A stretch of 10,854 nt of DNA, from positions 1-10,854 of the forward strand of contig JAQUDY010000023.1 in NCBI GenBank assembly GCA_028685445.1. The letters are read 5' to 3'. The notes under the pieces were generated by a model. That model saw only the letters and a list, made by a program, of their open reading frames with translations, was not told the DNA's origin and did not search any database. The position numbers and the translations under genes were made by a program. Below, in pieces: positions 6,034 through 10,854 of this stretch. This stretch comes from Bacilli bacterium (GTDB lineage: Bacteria > Bacillota_I > Bacilli_A > RF39 > UBA660). Positions within the stretch are counted from its first letter, which is position 1. Every line of letters begins with the position of its first letter.

Positions 6034-7089
6034 ATGTTTGGATTAGAGATGGATCAAATTGCTAAAATTAAAGTAATAGGTGTAGGTGGTGGTGGCTGTA
6101 ACGCAGTAAATCGAATGATTGAATCAGGCGTAAAAGGCGTAGAATTTATAGTTGCTAATACTGACTTACAAGTATTAAACGCTTCTAAATCTGAAAATAA
6201 ATTGCAAATTGGAGAATCAATTACAGGTGGTCTTGGTGCAGGAGCAAGTCCAGAAGTTGGAAGAGAAGCAGCACTTGAGAGCAAAGAAGAAATTAAAGAA
6301 ATGTTAAAAGGTGCTGATATGGTTTTTGTTACCTGCGGAATGGGTGGCGGAACTGGAACAGGAGCAGCCCCTGTAATAGCTGAAATTGCACAAGATTTAG
6401 GTGCTTTAACTGTAGGAATAGTAACTAAACCTTTTCGTTTTGAAGGCAAAAAAAGAATGGAACAAGCGGTTTTAGGCTTAGATGAATTAAAAAAACATGT
6501 AGATACATTAATAGTAATACCTAATGACCGCTTAAGAGATATCATTGATAAAGCAACTCCAATGCTTGAAGCATTTAAAGAAGTAGATAATGTTTTACAT
6601 CGCGGAGTACAGTCTATAAGTGATTTAATTGCTGTTTCAGGATTAGTAAACTTGGATTTTGCCGATGTTAAAGCTGTTATGGAAAAACGTGGAAACGCTT
6701 TAATTGGTATTGGTCTAGGTGTTGGTGAAAATAGAGCAATTGAAGCTGCAAAACAAGCAGTATCATCTCCACTTCTAGAAACAAGCATAACTGGTGCTAC
6801 TGATGCGATAATAAATGTTACTGGTGGAACCAACTTAACTTTGTTTGAAGCAGAAGATGCTGCTGAAGTCGTTAGACAATCAGCTAATACAGATATTAAT
6901 ATTATATTTGGAGCAGTAATAAATGAGAATTTAAATGAAGAAGTAATAGTTACAGTTATCGCAACAGGTTTTGAAGAAGAAGGAAATATTGATTATGGAA
7001 TGAGAGTAGAAGAAAGAACCACTCCAATTCTTGAAGATGATTCAGACTTCGATATACCACCATTTCTAAGAGATAGAGATAACTTTTAA
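6034..7089 (+). CDS. ftsZ: Cell division protein FtsZ
   Basis: Tubulin-like GTPase that polymerises into the cytokinetic ring, and in spore formers also at the polar septum. The 351-residue product shows [13 protein letters not shown] (16-28), the tubulin signature GGGTGTG (104-110) for GTP binding, the NDRLRDI segment (164-170), and the T7 synergy loop with [11 protein letters not shown] (206-216) that supplies the catalytic acidic residues. The C-terminal conserved peptide DIPPFLRDR (340-348), which binds FtsA and other partners, is present. The linker between the globular core (ending near 313) and this peptide is only about 25 residues, shorter than in Bacillus. Ribosome site AAGGAGAG (6018-6025) is 8 bases before the ATG. 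Second gene of the ftsA-ftsZ operon, closed by a hairpin terminator. Base and codon use match the neighbours, although ftsZ is visibly richer in G. Confidence 0.98.
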   Translation: MFGLEMDQIAKIKVIGVGGGGCNAVNRMIESGVKGVEFIVANTDLQVLNASKSENKLQIGESITGGLGAGASPEVGREAALESKEEIKEMLKGADMVFVTCGMGGGTGTGAAPVIAEIAQDLGALTVGIVTKPFRFEGKKRMEQAVLGLDELKKHVDTLIVIPNDRLRDIIDKATPMLEAFKEVDNVLHRGVQSISDLIAVSGLVNLDFADVKAVMEKRGNALIGIGLGVGENRAIEAAKQAVSSPLLETSITGATDAIINVTGGTNLTLFEAEDAAEVVRQSANTDINIIFGAVINENLNEEVIVTVIATGFEEEGNIDYGMRVEERTTPILEDDSDFDIPPFLRDRDNF

Positions 7090-7102
7090 ATTAAGACTAA
7101 AA

Positions 7103-7135
7103 ATGACACAATATTCTGTGTCTTTTTTTTATAAT
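7103..7135 (+). promoter_or_regulatory. Candidate long-spacer promoter of spoIIGA-sigE
   Basis: ATGACA (7103-7108, 5 of 6 to TTGACA) and a perfect TATAAT (7130-7135) are 21 bases apart. A long spacer of this sort is the known oddity of the Bacillus subtilis spoIIG promoter (22 bp as I recall), which sigma-A uses only with Spo0A-phosphate. No clear TGTCGAA Spo0A box was found; the nearest are partial TGTC matches in the hairpin arms. The -10 lies 15 bases before the spoIIGA ATG. Plausible, not proven. Confidence 0.45.
7105..7130 (+). terminator. Terminator of ftsA-ftsZ
   Basis: Stem GACACA (7105-7110) with TGTGTC (7117-7122), 6-base loop, followed directly by eight T (7123-7130). It lies 16 bases after the ftsZ stop and coincides with the spacer of the proposed spoIIGA promoter. 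Confidence 0.78.
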
Positions 7136-7150
7136 AAAATAGGTGATGCT

Positions 7151-7915
7151 ATGATTATTTATATTGATTTAATTATTATAATCAATTTTTTTGTTGATGC
7201 TTTACTTCTTATTAGTGTAGATTTACTTTTAAAAAGAAAAACAAACTTCAAAAAGATTATCTACGCATCATTAATAGGAAGTTTTTCCACTTTATCTTTA
7301 TTTATTATAAAAAGTAGTTTAATATTATTAATATTTAAATTAGTAATAAGTATAATTATGGTTTTAACCGCGTTTAAATATGAAAGTTTCAAATATTTCA
7401 AAGATAATTTGTTCTGGTTATATGTAGTTAGTATCATTTTAGGAGGAAGTATATATCTTCTTAATAATCAAATAACTCTTATTAATAATGGTTTGGTTTT
7501 TGATAAAAATGGTCTAAAAATAAATTTTATTTTATTGTTAGTCATAGCACCAATTATATTATATAAATACATAAAATTTCAGAAAGGATTTAAAGATACT
7601 TATTCTAATTACTATGATGTAGACATATACTATATGGGAGAAAAAATATCGGAAACAGGTTTTTTAGATACAGGAAATAAATTGATAGACCCTTATTTTG
7701 GAAGACCAATAATTTTAGTTAACAAAAATTTAGTAATTAAAGAAGTAAAAACTTTTTTTATCCCTTATCAAGTTATTAATAACAAAGGATTACTTGAAGT
7801 TTTTAAACCAGAGAAAGTTATTATAAATAAAAAAAAGATTAAAAAAGTTTTAATAGGTCTATCGGATGTAAGTTTAAACGGAGTTAAAATATTATTAAAT
7901 ACGGAGGCTTTATGA
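7151..7915 (+). CDS. spoIIGA: Sporulation sigma-E factor processing peptidase SpoIIGA
   Basis: Membrane aspartic protease that cleaves the pro-sequence from pro-sigma-E on the mother-cell side of the spore septum, normally after the forespore signal SpoIIR. The 254-residue product has five hydrophobic helices in the N-terminal half (about 1-23, 33-53, 56-75, 88-104, 123-141) and a cytoplasmic protease domain with the family signature FLDTGNKLIDP (171-181); Asp173 of DTGN is the catalytic residue. It is shorter than the Bacillus protein (about 309), mainly in loops. The ATG at 7151 is chosen because AGGTGAT (7141-7147) precedes it and the product then begins directly with the first helix; a longer frame from 7103 would start in the ftsZ terminator. 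The TGA stop overlaps the sigE start by 4 bases, so the two are coupled. Identity follows from motif, helices and context. Confidence 0.94.
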   Translation: MIIYIDLIIIINFFVDALLLISVDLLLKRKTNFKKIIYASLIGSFSTLSLFIIKSSLILLIFKLVISIIMVLTAFKYESFKYFKDNLFWLYVVSIILGGSIYLLNNQITLINNGLVFDKNGLKINFILLLVIAPIILYKYIKFQKGFKDTYSNYYDVDIYYMGEKISETGFLDTGNKLIDPYFGRPIILVNKNLVIKEVKTFFIPYQVINNKGLLEVFKPEKVIINKKKIKKVLIGLSDVSLNGVKILLNTEAL

Positions 7916-8604
7916 AAAAGATATTATTATGGATATGTGAAGTTTTGAAGATAGAAAGTAAACTATTTTTTGTTGGAGCAACAGATGTTCTTCCACCACC
8001 ATTATCAAAAGAAGATGAATTAGCTTACATTTTAAAAAATAAAGCAGGAGACCTTAATGCTAGAAATGTTTTAATAGAACATAACTTAAGATTAGTTGTT
8101 TTTCTTGCTAAAAAATATGAAAGTACTGGCTATGATATAGAAGATTTAGTTAGTATCGGATCTATTGGTTTAATAAAAGGAATCCAAACATATAAGCCGG
8201 ATAAAAATATAAGACTAGCTACTTATTGTAGTAGATGTATCGTAAATGAGATTTTAATGTTTATTCGAAAAAACAAAAAAAGAAAATCAGAAATAAGCTT
8301 TGAGGATGCTTTATCTTATGATTCTGAAGGAAATGAACTACATTTAGAAGATATCTTAGGAACAGAAGAAGATATAGTATATAAAGAATTTGAAGAAAAA
8401 ATTGATAAAGAAAGTTTAACAAGTGAATTAGAATATTTAAGTAAAAGAGAAAAAATAATAATGACTTTAAGATACGGGCTTAATAATACCGATGATTATA
8501 CTCAAAAAGAGGTAGCAGAAATTTTAGGAATAAGTCAATCTTATATATCTAGAATAGAAAAGAAAGTTATTAAAAAACTACAAACAACTTTGGAAGGAAG
8601 ATAA
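7912..8604 (+). CDS. sigE: RNA polymerase sporulation sigma factor sigma-E (pro-form)
   Basis: Early mother-cell sigma factor, made as an inactive membrane-associated precursor. The 230-residue product has a hydrophobic N-terminal pro-sequence (about 1-20) followed by VGATDVLPPPLS, which matches the region just after the Bacillus cleavage site. Region 2 follows with NLRLVVFLAKKYESTG and IEDLVSIGSIGLIKGI, then LATYCSRCIVNEILM for -10 recognition, and a region 4 helix-turn-helix (YTQKEVAEILGISQSYISRIE) for the -35. The pro-sequence is about eight residues shorter than in Bacillus subtilis. GGAGG (7903-7907) stands 4 bases before the ATG, and the ATGA overlap with spoIIGA couples the precursor to its own protease. 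The last coding bases form one arm of a terminator. Distinguished from sigma-K by the processed-start sequence and by the spoIIGA partner. Confidence 0.96.
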   Translation: MKKILLWICEVLKIESKLFFVGATDVLPPPLSKEDELAYILKNKAGDLNARNVLIEHNLRLVVFLAKKYESTGYDIEDLVSIGSIGLIKGIQTYKPDKNIRLATYCSRCIVNEILMFIRKNKKRKSEISFEDALSYDSEGNELHLEDILGTEEDIVYKEFEEKIDKESLTSELEYLSKREKIIMTLRYGLNNTDDYTQKEVAEILGISQSYISRIEKKVIKKLQTTLEGR

Positions 8605-8616
8605 TTTGTAGTTTTT
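8573..8616 (+). terminator. Terminator overlapping the 3' end of sigE
   Basis: Perfect 12-bp stem (8573-8584 with 8605-8616) whose left arm is sigE coding sequence and whose 20-base loop holds the sigE stop codon. It is followed by a T-rich tail to about 8632. The large loop makes it less standard than the other terminators here. Confidence 0.6.
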
Positions 8617-8639
8617 ATTTTATTCTTTTTTTGGTAATA

Positions 8640-8645
8640 TATAAT
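8640..8645 (+). promoter_or_regulatory. Candidate -10 box for the Nudix gene
   Basis: Perfect TATAAT 25 bases before the Nudix ATG and just beyond the sigE terminator. No convincing -35 at normal spacing. The T-rich tract makes chance matches likely. Confidence 0.3.
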
Positions 8646-8670
8646 AAGCAATTAAAGAAGGAAGGTTAGT

Positions 8671-9153
8671 ATGTTAACGATAAGAAATGAAAAAGAAAGA
8701 TTTATTTATAGAGTTGCGGGTATAATATATAATAAAGCCAAAGATAAAGTCTTAATTCATAGAGCTATTTGGCAAGATACATGGATTTTACCTGGTGGGA
8801 GAATGAGCATGGGTGAAAATACATTAGATGGGATAAAAAGAGAACTAAAAGAAGAATTGGGAATAATAAATGAAAAAGTCGAGCTTAAATATATTGCCGA
8901 ATCATTTTTTTATCTTAACAACCAAAAACATCATGAATTAGGATTCTTTTATGAATTAATAATAGATGAAAAAAAGTATGACTTAAACAAAGAAGGAGAA
9001 TTTTTAGGACTAGAAGAAGATGATCAAATATTTAAATGGGTTTTAATTAGTGATTTAGATAATTATGTATTTAGACCAAAAAAATTAAAAGAAATGATTA
9101 AAGAAGTACCAGAAAAGTTAAATCATCTAATCATTAACGATACTATCGTCTAA
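8671..9153 (+). CDS. Nudix hydrolase (MutT-like)
   Basis: Cytoplasmic pyrophosphohydrolase that cleaves a nucleoside diphosphate linked to another moiety. The 160-residue product has a perfect Nudix box (G43, five residues, E49, seven residues, then RELKEELGI at 57-65), where the glutamates bind the catalytic metal. Before it lie the first strand (VAGIIYNKAKDKVLIHR) and TWILPGGRM. The later segment (ESFFYLNNQKHHELGFFYEL) is common in small Firmicute Nudix proteins. Substrate cannot be told from sequence: house-cleaning of oxidised or modified nucleotides is possible. AAGGAAGG (about 8658-8665) precedes the ATG. It sits between sigE and sigG, where Bacillus has no such gene, with a possible own promoter, so a sporulation role is not implied by the sequence. 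Confidence 0.92.
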   Translation: MLTIRNEKERFIYRVAGIIYNKAKDKVLIHRAIWQDTWILPGGRMSMGENTLDGIKRELKEELGIINEKVELKYIAESFFYLNNQKHHELGFFYELIIDEKKYDLNKEGEFLGLEEDDQIFKWVLISDLDNYVFRPKKLKEMIKEVPEKLNHLIINDTIV

Positions 9154-9179
9154 AAAAATGTCTAATTTGAATAATATTT

Positions 9180-9208
9180 TTGACTTTTATTTTGAAGTAT
9201 AATATAAT
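9180..9208 (+). promoter_or_regulatory. Strong vegetative-type promoter before the micro-protein gene
   Basis: TTGACT (9180-9185), exactly 17 bases, then TATAAT (9203-9208): 11 of 12 positions match the sigma-A consensus, the best promoter in the window. The expected start of transcription (about 9215) is immediately before the ribosome site AGGAGAG (9216-9222). Confidence 0.75.
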
Positions 9209-9228
9209 TAATGATAGGAGAGTGTGAT

Positions 9229-9366
9229 ATGGAAAACACCGATATAACTAATAAAGCTGGAATGAGCAAAACTGTGAAAGGGATTATATTAGTTTTAGTA
9301 ATTATTTTAACAATTTTAGCGGGAATCGCTATTGGATACGGACTATTTAAGTTAGTAAATCCATAA
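9229..9366 (+). CDS. Small single-pass membrane protein, 45 residues, function unknown
   Basis: A short frame with strong support: near-consensus promoter, AGGAGAG (9216-9222) 6 bases before the ATG, and a TAA stop. The peptide has a polar N-terminal part of 17 residues with lysines at 9, 14 and 17, a hydrophobic helix (about 18-40) containing small residues (AGIAIGYG, 31-38), and a five-residue tail (KLVNP). The lysines before the helix suggest N-terminus inside. The glycine/alanine face could support helix packing with itself or a partner protein. I do not recognise the family. It lies between the Nudix gene and sigG, ending 69 bases before the sigG start. Either a regulator of a neighbouring membrane process or an unrelated housekeeping micro-protein would fit; nothing in the sequence decides. 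Confidence 0.72.
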   Translation: MENTDITNKAGMSKTVKGIILVLVIILTILAGIAIGYGLFKLVNP

Positions 9367-9383
9367 AATCAAGTTTTTAAAAT

Positions 9384-9413
9384 GAATAAAAAAAACTGCT
9401 TTTACTCAATATA
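9384..9413 (+). promoter_or_regulatory. Candidate sigma-G/sigma-F-type promoter of sigG
   Basis: GAATA (9384-9388) fits the sigma-G -35 pattern GMATR fully. After 18 bases CAATATA (9407-9413) fits the -10 pattern CATNMTA at 6 of 7 positions. The position directly before sigG agrees with the forespore expression and self-activation known for sigG in Bacillus. The transcript would start near 9420, just at the ribosome site. Pattern evidence only, in AT-rich sequence. Confidence 0.4.
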
Positions 9414-9433
9414 TAGAGGGAAAGGAGTTTTTT
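9390..9433 (+). promoter_or_regulatory. Leader hairpin that can bury the sigG ribosome binding site
   Basis: Interrupted inverted repeat: 9390-9397 pairs with 9426-9433 (8 bp), then a G-G mismatch, 9399-9403 with 9420-9424 (5 bp including one U-G), an A-G mismatch, 9405-9407 with 9416-9418 (3 bp), and an 8-base loop. The sigG ribosome site AAAGGAG (9421-9427) lies wholly in the right arm. The stem ends in six T, so it could also act as a terminator or attenuator for transcripts coming from the micro-protein gene. Confidence 0.6.
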
Positions 9434-9435
9434 AT

Positions 9436-10209
9436 TTGAATAAATATAAAGTTGAGATAACAGGATTAGATACAAATAAAATAAAAGTATTAAAAAATTC
9501 AGAAATGATTCCTTTATTTAAAAAATTTCAAAGTGGTGATCTTTTAGCTAAAGAAGAGCTTATAAATGGTAATTTAAAATTAGTATTAAGCATTATTCAA
9601 AAATATAATAATGGAAAACACGATATAAATGATTTATTTCAAATAGGTTGTGTAGGTTTAATAAAAGCTGTTGATAATTTCTCGTTAGAATATAACGTTA
9701 TGTTCTCAACATATGCTGTGCCGCTTATTTTAGGTGAAATAAAAAGATTTATTAGAGATTCATCTGCTGTTAGAATAAGCAGAAGTATTAGAGATAATGC
9801 TTATTTAATTTTTAAATTTAAAGATAAATATTCATTAGAGCATGGGATAGAACCTACAATAGATATTATTTGTAAAGAGTTAAATCTTACAGAATATGAA
9901 TTATCAACAGCGCTTGAGAGTTTAATAACTCCAATAAGTATTTTTGACCCTATTTATAACGATGGAGGAGATACTATATATCTTCTTGATCAATTAGCTG
10001 ATAAAAAAGAAAGAATAGATAAAGATGATGCTATAAGTTTAAAAAGAGCACTTAATACTATAAATGAAAGAGAAGCAAGCATTCTATATGCAAGATATAT
10101 ATATGGAAAAACACAAATGGAAATTGCAGATGATTTAGGAGTTTCCCAAGCACAAGTTTCACGAATAGAAAAAAACGCAATAAAAAATGTGAAAAGATTA
10201 ATGAAATAA
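9436..10209 (+). CDS. sigG: RNA polymerase sporulation sigma factor sigma-G
   Basis: Late forespore sigma factor that turns on spore DNA protection and germination genes. The 257-residue product is close in length to the Bacillus protein (260) and begins like it: KYKVEITGLDT, then IKVLKNSEM. Region 2 shows NLKLVLSIIQKYNNGKHDIN, DLFQIGCVGLIKAVDNF and MFSTYAVPLILGEIKRFIRD; the middle has the sigma-G/F segment SIFDPIYNDGGDTIYLLDQ; region 4 has the helix-turn-helix KTQMEIADDLGVSQAQVSRIEK. The start is taken as the TTG at 9436, because AAAGGAG (9421-9427) is 8 bases before it and the protein then matches the family N-terminus. An upstream ATG at 9382 adds 18 unrelated residues and has no ribosome site. 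The non-ATG start and the leader hairpin both point to restrained translation. Sigma-F is excluded by the N-terminus and by the ylmC neighbour. Confidence 0.96.
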   Translation: MNKYKVEITGLDTNKIKVLKNSEMIPLFKKFQSGDLLAKEELINGNLKLVLSIIQKYNNGKHDINDLFQIGCVGLIKAVDNFSLEYNVMFSTYAVPLILGEIKRFIRDSSAVRISRSIRDNAYLIFKFKDKYSLEHGIEPTIDIICKELNLTEYELSTALESLITPISIFDPIYNDGGDTIYLLDQLADKKERIDKDDAISLKRALNTINEREASILYARYIYGKTQMEIADDLGVSQAQVSRIEKNAIKNVKRLMK

Positions 10210-10224
10210 AGTAGGTAATTACCA

Positions 10225-10230
10225 TATAAT
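10225..10230 (+). promoter_or_regulatory. Candidate -10 box before ylmC/ymxH
   Basis: TATAAT, preceded by CA, so CATATAAT (10223-10230) also matches the sigma-E -10 pattern at 7 of 8 positions. No good -35 of either type is seen. A perfect 10-base palindrome, GGTAATTACC (10214-10223), abuts it and could be an operator or chance. Confidence 0.35.
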
Positions 10231-10246
10231 TAAAGTGGTGATCTAG

Positions 10247-10474
10247 ATGCTTATGAGCGATTTACAGCGTAAAGATATTGTTAATGTTATAGATGGAACT
10301 AGGTTAGGCAAAATAGTTGATATAAATATAACGGCTGAAGGTCATATTAATAGTTTAATTGTAGAGCCAGTGAAAGTTTTAAGAAGAATTAGTTATGGTA
10401 GCGAAATAAATATAACTTTCAAGCAAATTGTCACAATAGGTAATGATGTAATTTTAGTAAATTTAAATAAATAA
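10247..10474 (+). CDS. YlmC/YmxH family PRC-barrel sporulation protein
   Basis: A 75-residue PRC-barrel protein. The pattern DLQRKDIVNVIDGTRLGKI (5-23), then VDINITAEGHINSLIVE, and the closing KQIVTIGNDVILV (59-71) is that of the YlmC/YmxH family, which is confined largely to spore-forming Firmicutes. Its molecular role is not known; the fold is a small beta barrel used elsewhere for protein or RNA contacts. It directly follows sigG, as ylmC follows the sigma gene cluster (after ylmA) in Bacillus, which supports the assignment. The start at 10247 is preceded by GGTGAT (10237-10242) at 4 bases; a second ATG at 10253 is possible and would remove two residues. It may be read from sigG or from its own -10 box. 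YlmC and YmxH cannot be separated here, so no symbol is given. Confidence 0.88.
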   Translation: MLMSDLQRKDIVNVIDGTRLGKIVDINITAEGHINSLIVEPVKVLRRISYGSEINITFKQIVTIGNDVILVNLNK

Positions 10475-10496
10475 AAGAACTTCTCAGTTTTTTTTT
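10473..10496 (+). terminator. Probable weak terminator after ylmC/ymxH
   Basis: AACT/AGTT core stem with TCTC loop, extended by a G-U pair and A-T pairs into the nine-T run (10488-10496). The stem is weak but the T run and position are right. Confidence 0.45.
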
Positions 10497-10510
10497 ATTT
10501 ATGTTATAAT
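10481..10510 (+). promoter_or_regulatory. Promoter of lspA (extended -10)
   Basis: TGTTATAAT at 10502-10510 is a full extended -10. TTCTCA (10481-10486, 4 of 6 to TTGACA) lies 18 bases upstream and overlaps the preceding terminator. The transcript would start about 10 bases before the GTG start. Confidence 0.55.
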
Positions 10511-10527
10511 TTTTAAGAGGGATCAAA

Positions 10528-10854
10528 GTGAATAAAAAAATATTAACTATTATAAGTGTTGTATTATTTTTAGATCAAGTTAGTAAGAATTTAATTTCTT
10601 CATACATTGGCTTTAATAAAGAATTAATAGTAATTCCAAATTTTTTTAGTTTAACAAATGTTAATAATTATGGAGCAGCTTGGAGTATTTTGGATAATCA
10701 AACATCTCTTTTAATAGTAATAACAATCATTGTTTTAGTAGTTATTTATAGATATATGAATACATTTAAAGAAAATACTCGCAATATAATTTCTTTTGGC
10801 TTATTGTTTGGAGGCATTTCTGGTAATCTAATAGATCGTTTGTTTCTAGGTTAT
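10528..10854 (+). CDS. lspA: Lipoprotein signal peptidase II (LspA), 3' end beyond the window
   Basis: Integral membrane aspartic protease that removes the signal peptide from diacylglyceryl-prolipoproteins. The visible 109 residues cover three of the four helices and show the family motifs: FLDQVSKNLI (14-23), NNYGAAWSIL (46-55, the GAAFS motif) and GGISGNLIDRL (95-105), whose Asp103 is the first catalytic aspartate. The second catalytic aspartate and last helix lie beyond base 10854. The start is a GTG at 10528 with AAGAGGG (10515-10521) 6 bases before it; the first helix begins four residues later, and no better ATG exists. It has its own extended -10 promoter. Placement right after ylmC is unlike Bacillus, where lspA follows ileS further downstream. 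Identity is secure. Confidence 0.95.
   Translation, partial: MNKKILTIISVVLFLDQVSKNLISSYIGFNKELIVIPNFFSLTNVNNYGAAWSILDNQTSLLIVITIIVLVVIYRYMNTFKENTRNIISFGLLFGGISGNLIDRLFLGY

Noticed and set aside
6054..6833. Long (259 codon) minus-strand open frame opposite ftsZ
   Set aside because: It is antisense to an intact, highly conserved ftsZ; its product is a low-complexity Ser/Pro/Ile-rich sequence with no known motif and no ribosome site.
7103..7150. Longer start for SpoIIGA
   Set aside because: It would begin at the ftsZ terminator hairpin and ahead of the -10 box; AGGTGAT precedes the ATG at 7151.
9137..9149. Small ACGAT/ATCGT hairpin at the end of the Nudix gene
   Set aside because: Only 5 bp and followed by A-rich, not T-rich, sequence on the plus strand; not a convincing terminator.
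9382..9435. ATG start giving sigma-G an 18-residue N-terminal extension
   Set aside because: No ribosome site before it, the added residues do not match the family, and the region forms the leader hairpin. The TTG at 9436 fits both the ribosome site and family length.
1..10854. Mobile elements, CRISPR arrays, tRNA/rRNA genes, attachment sites or phage genes
   Set aside because: No spaced direct repeats, transposase or integrase motifs, tRNA-like cloverleaf or rRNA-like sequence was seen; the gene content is core and sporulation-related throughout.

Overview
The window is a very AT-rich stretch of chromosome from a spore-forming member of the Firmicutes (Bacilli side). The case rests on a ftsA-ftsZ-spoIIGA-sigE-sigG-ylmC/ymxH block in the usual order, a cysteine-rich CotY/CotZ-type spore coat protein, and Shine-Dalgarno sequences of the AAAGGAGGTGAT type. 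TGA is used as a stop (end of spoIIGA) and tryptophan is TGG, so the code is the standard bacterial one and not the Mycoplasma code. The base composition and compact layout suggest a small-genome, probably uncultivated, gut Bacilli lineage close to the wall-less Mollicutes branch; that placement is inference.

Layout. 1-933: 3' three quarters of tyrS. 948-1259 (minus): a small membrane-anchored PTS EIIB-like protein without the phosphorylatable cysteine. 1366-1821: coat gene cotY/cotZ with a good sigma-K-type promoter. 1932-2555: an XRE-type regulator with one membrane helix and an outer domain. 2562-4611 (minus): gatD and murT, an operon for lipid II amidation. 4778-7089: ftsA-ftsZ, divergent from murT. 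7151-8604: spoIIGA-sigE with a 4-base overlap. 8671-9153: a Nudix hydrolase. 9229-9366: a 45-residue single-helix membrane protein. 9436-10209: sigG. 10247-10474: ylmC/ymxH. 10528 to the right edge: 5' part of lspA.

How the genes work together. FtsA/FtsZ build the division septum, in vegetative growth and for the polar spore septum. SpoIIGA sits in that septum on the mother-cell side and processes pro-sigma-E. Sigma-E governs the early mother cell, sigma-G the late forespore, and a sigma-K-type promoter precedes the coat gene. MurT/GatD and LspA belong to envelope biogenesis.

Most worth a second look: (1) GatD has lost both catalytic residues (Cys to Gly, His to Leu) and has no cysteine at all, yet its reading frame and MurT partner are intact. 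(2) The sigG leader can fold into a long hairpin that buries the ribosome binding site, in front of a TTG start, and a sigma-G-like promoter lies inside this hairpin so that transcripts from it would lack the hairpin's left arm. (3) The likely spoIIGA promoter has a very long (21 bp) spacer and is superimposed on the ftsZ terminator. (4) The EIIB-like protein lacks its active-site cysteine. (5) An undescribed micro-protein with its own near-consensus promoter precedes sigG. No mobile element, CRISPR array, tRNA or rRNA was seen, and no gene-free stretch exceeds 300 bases.
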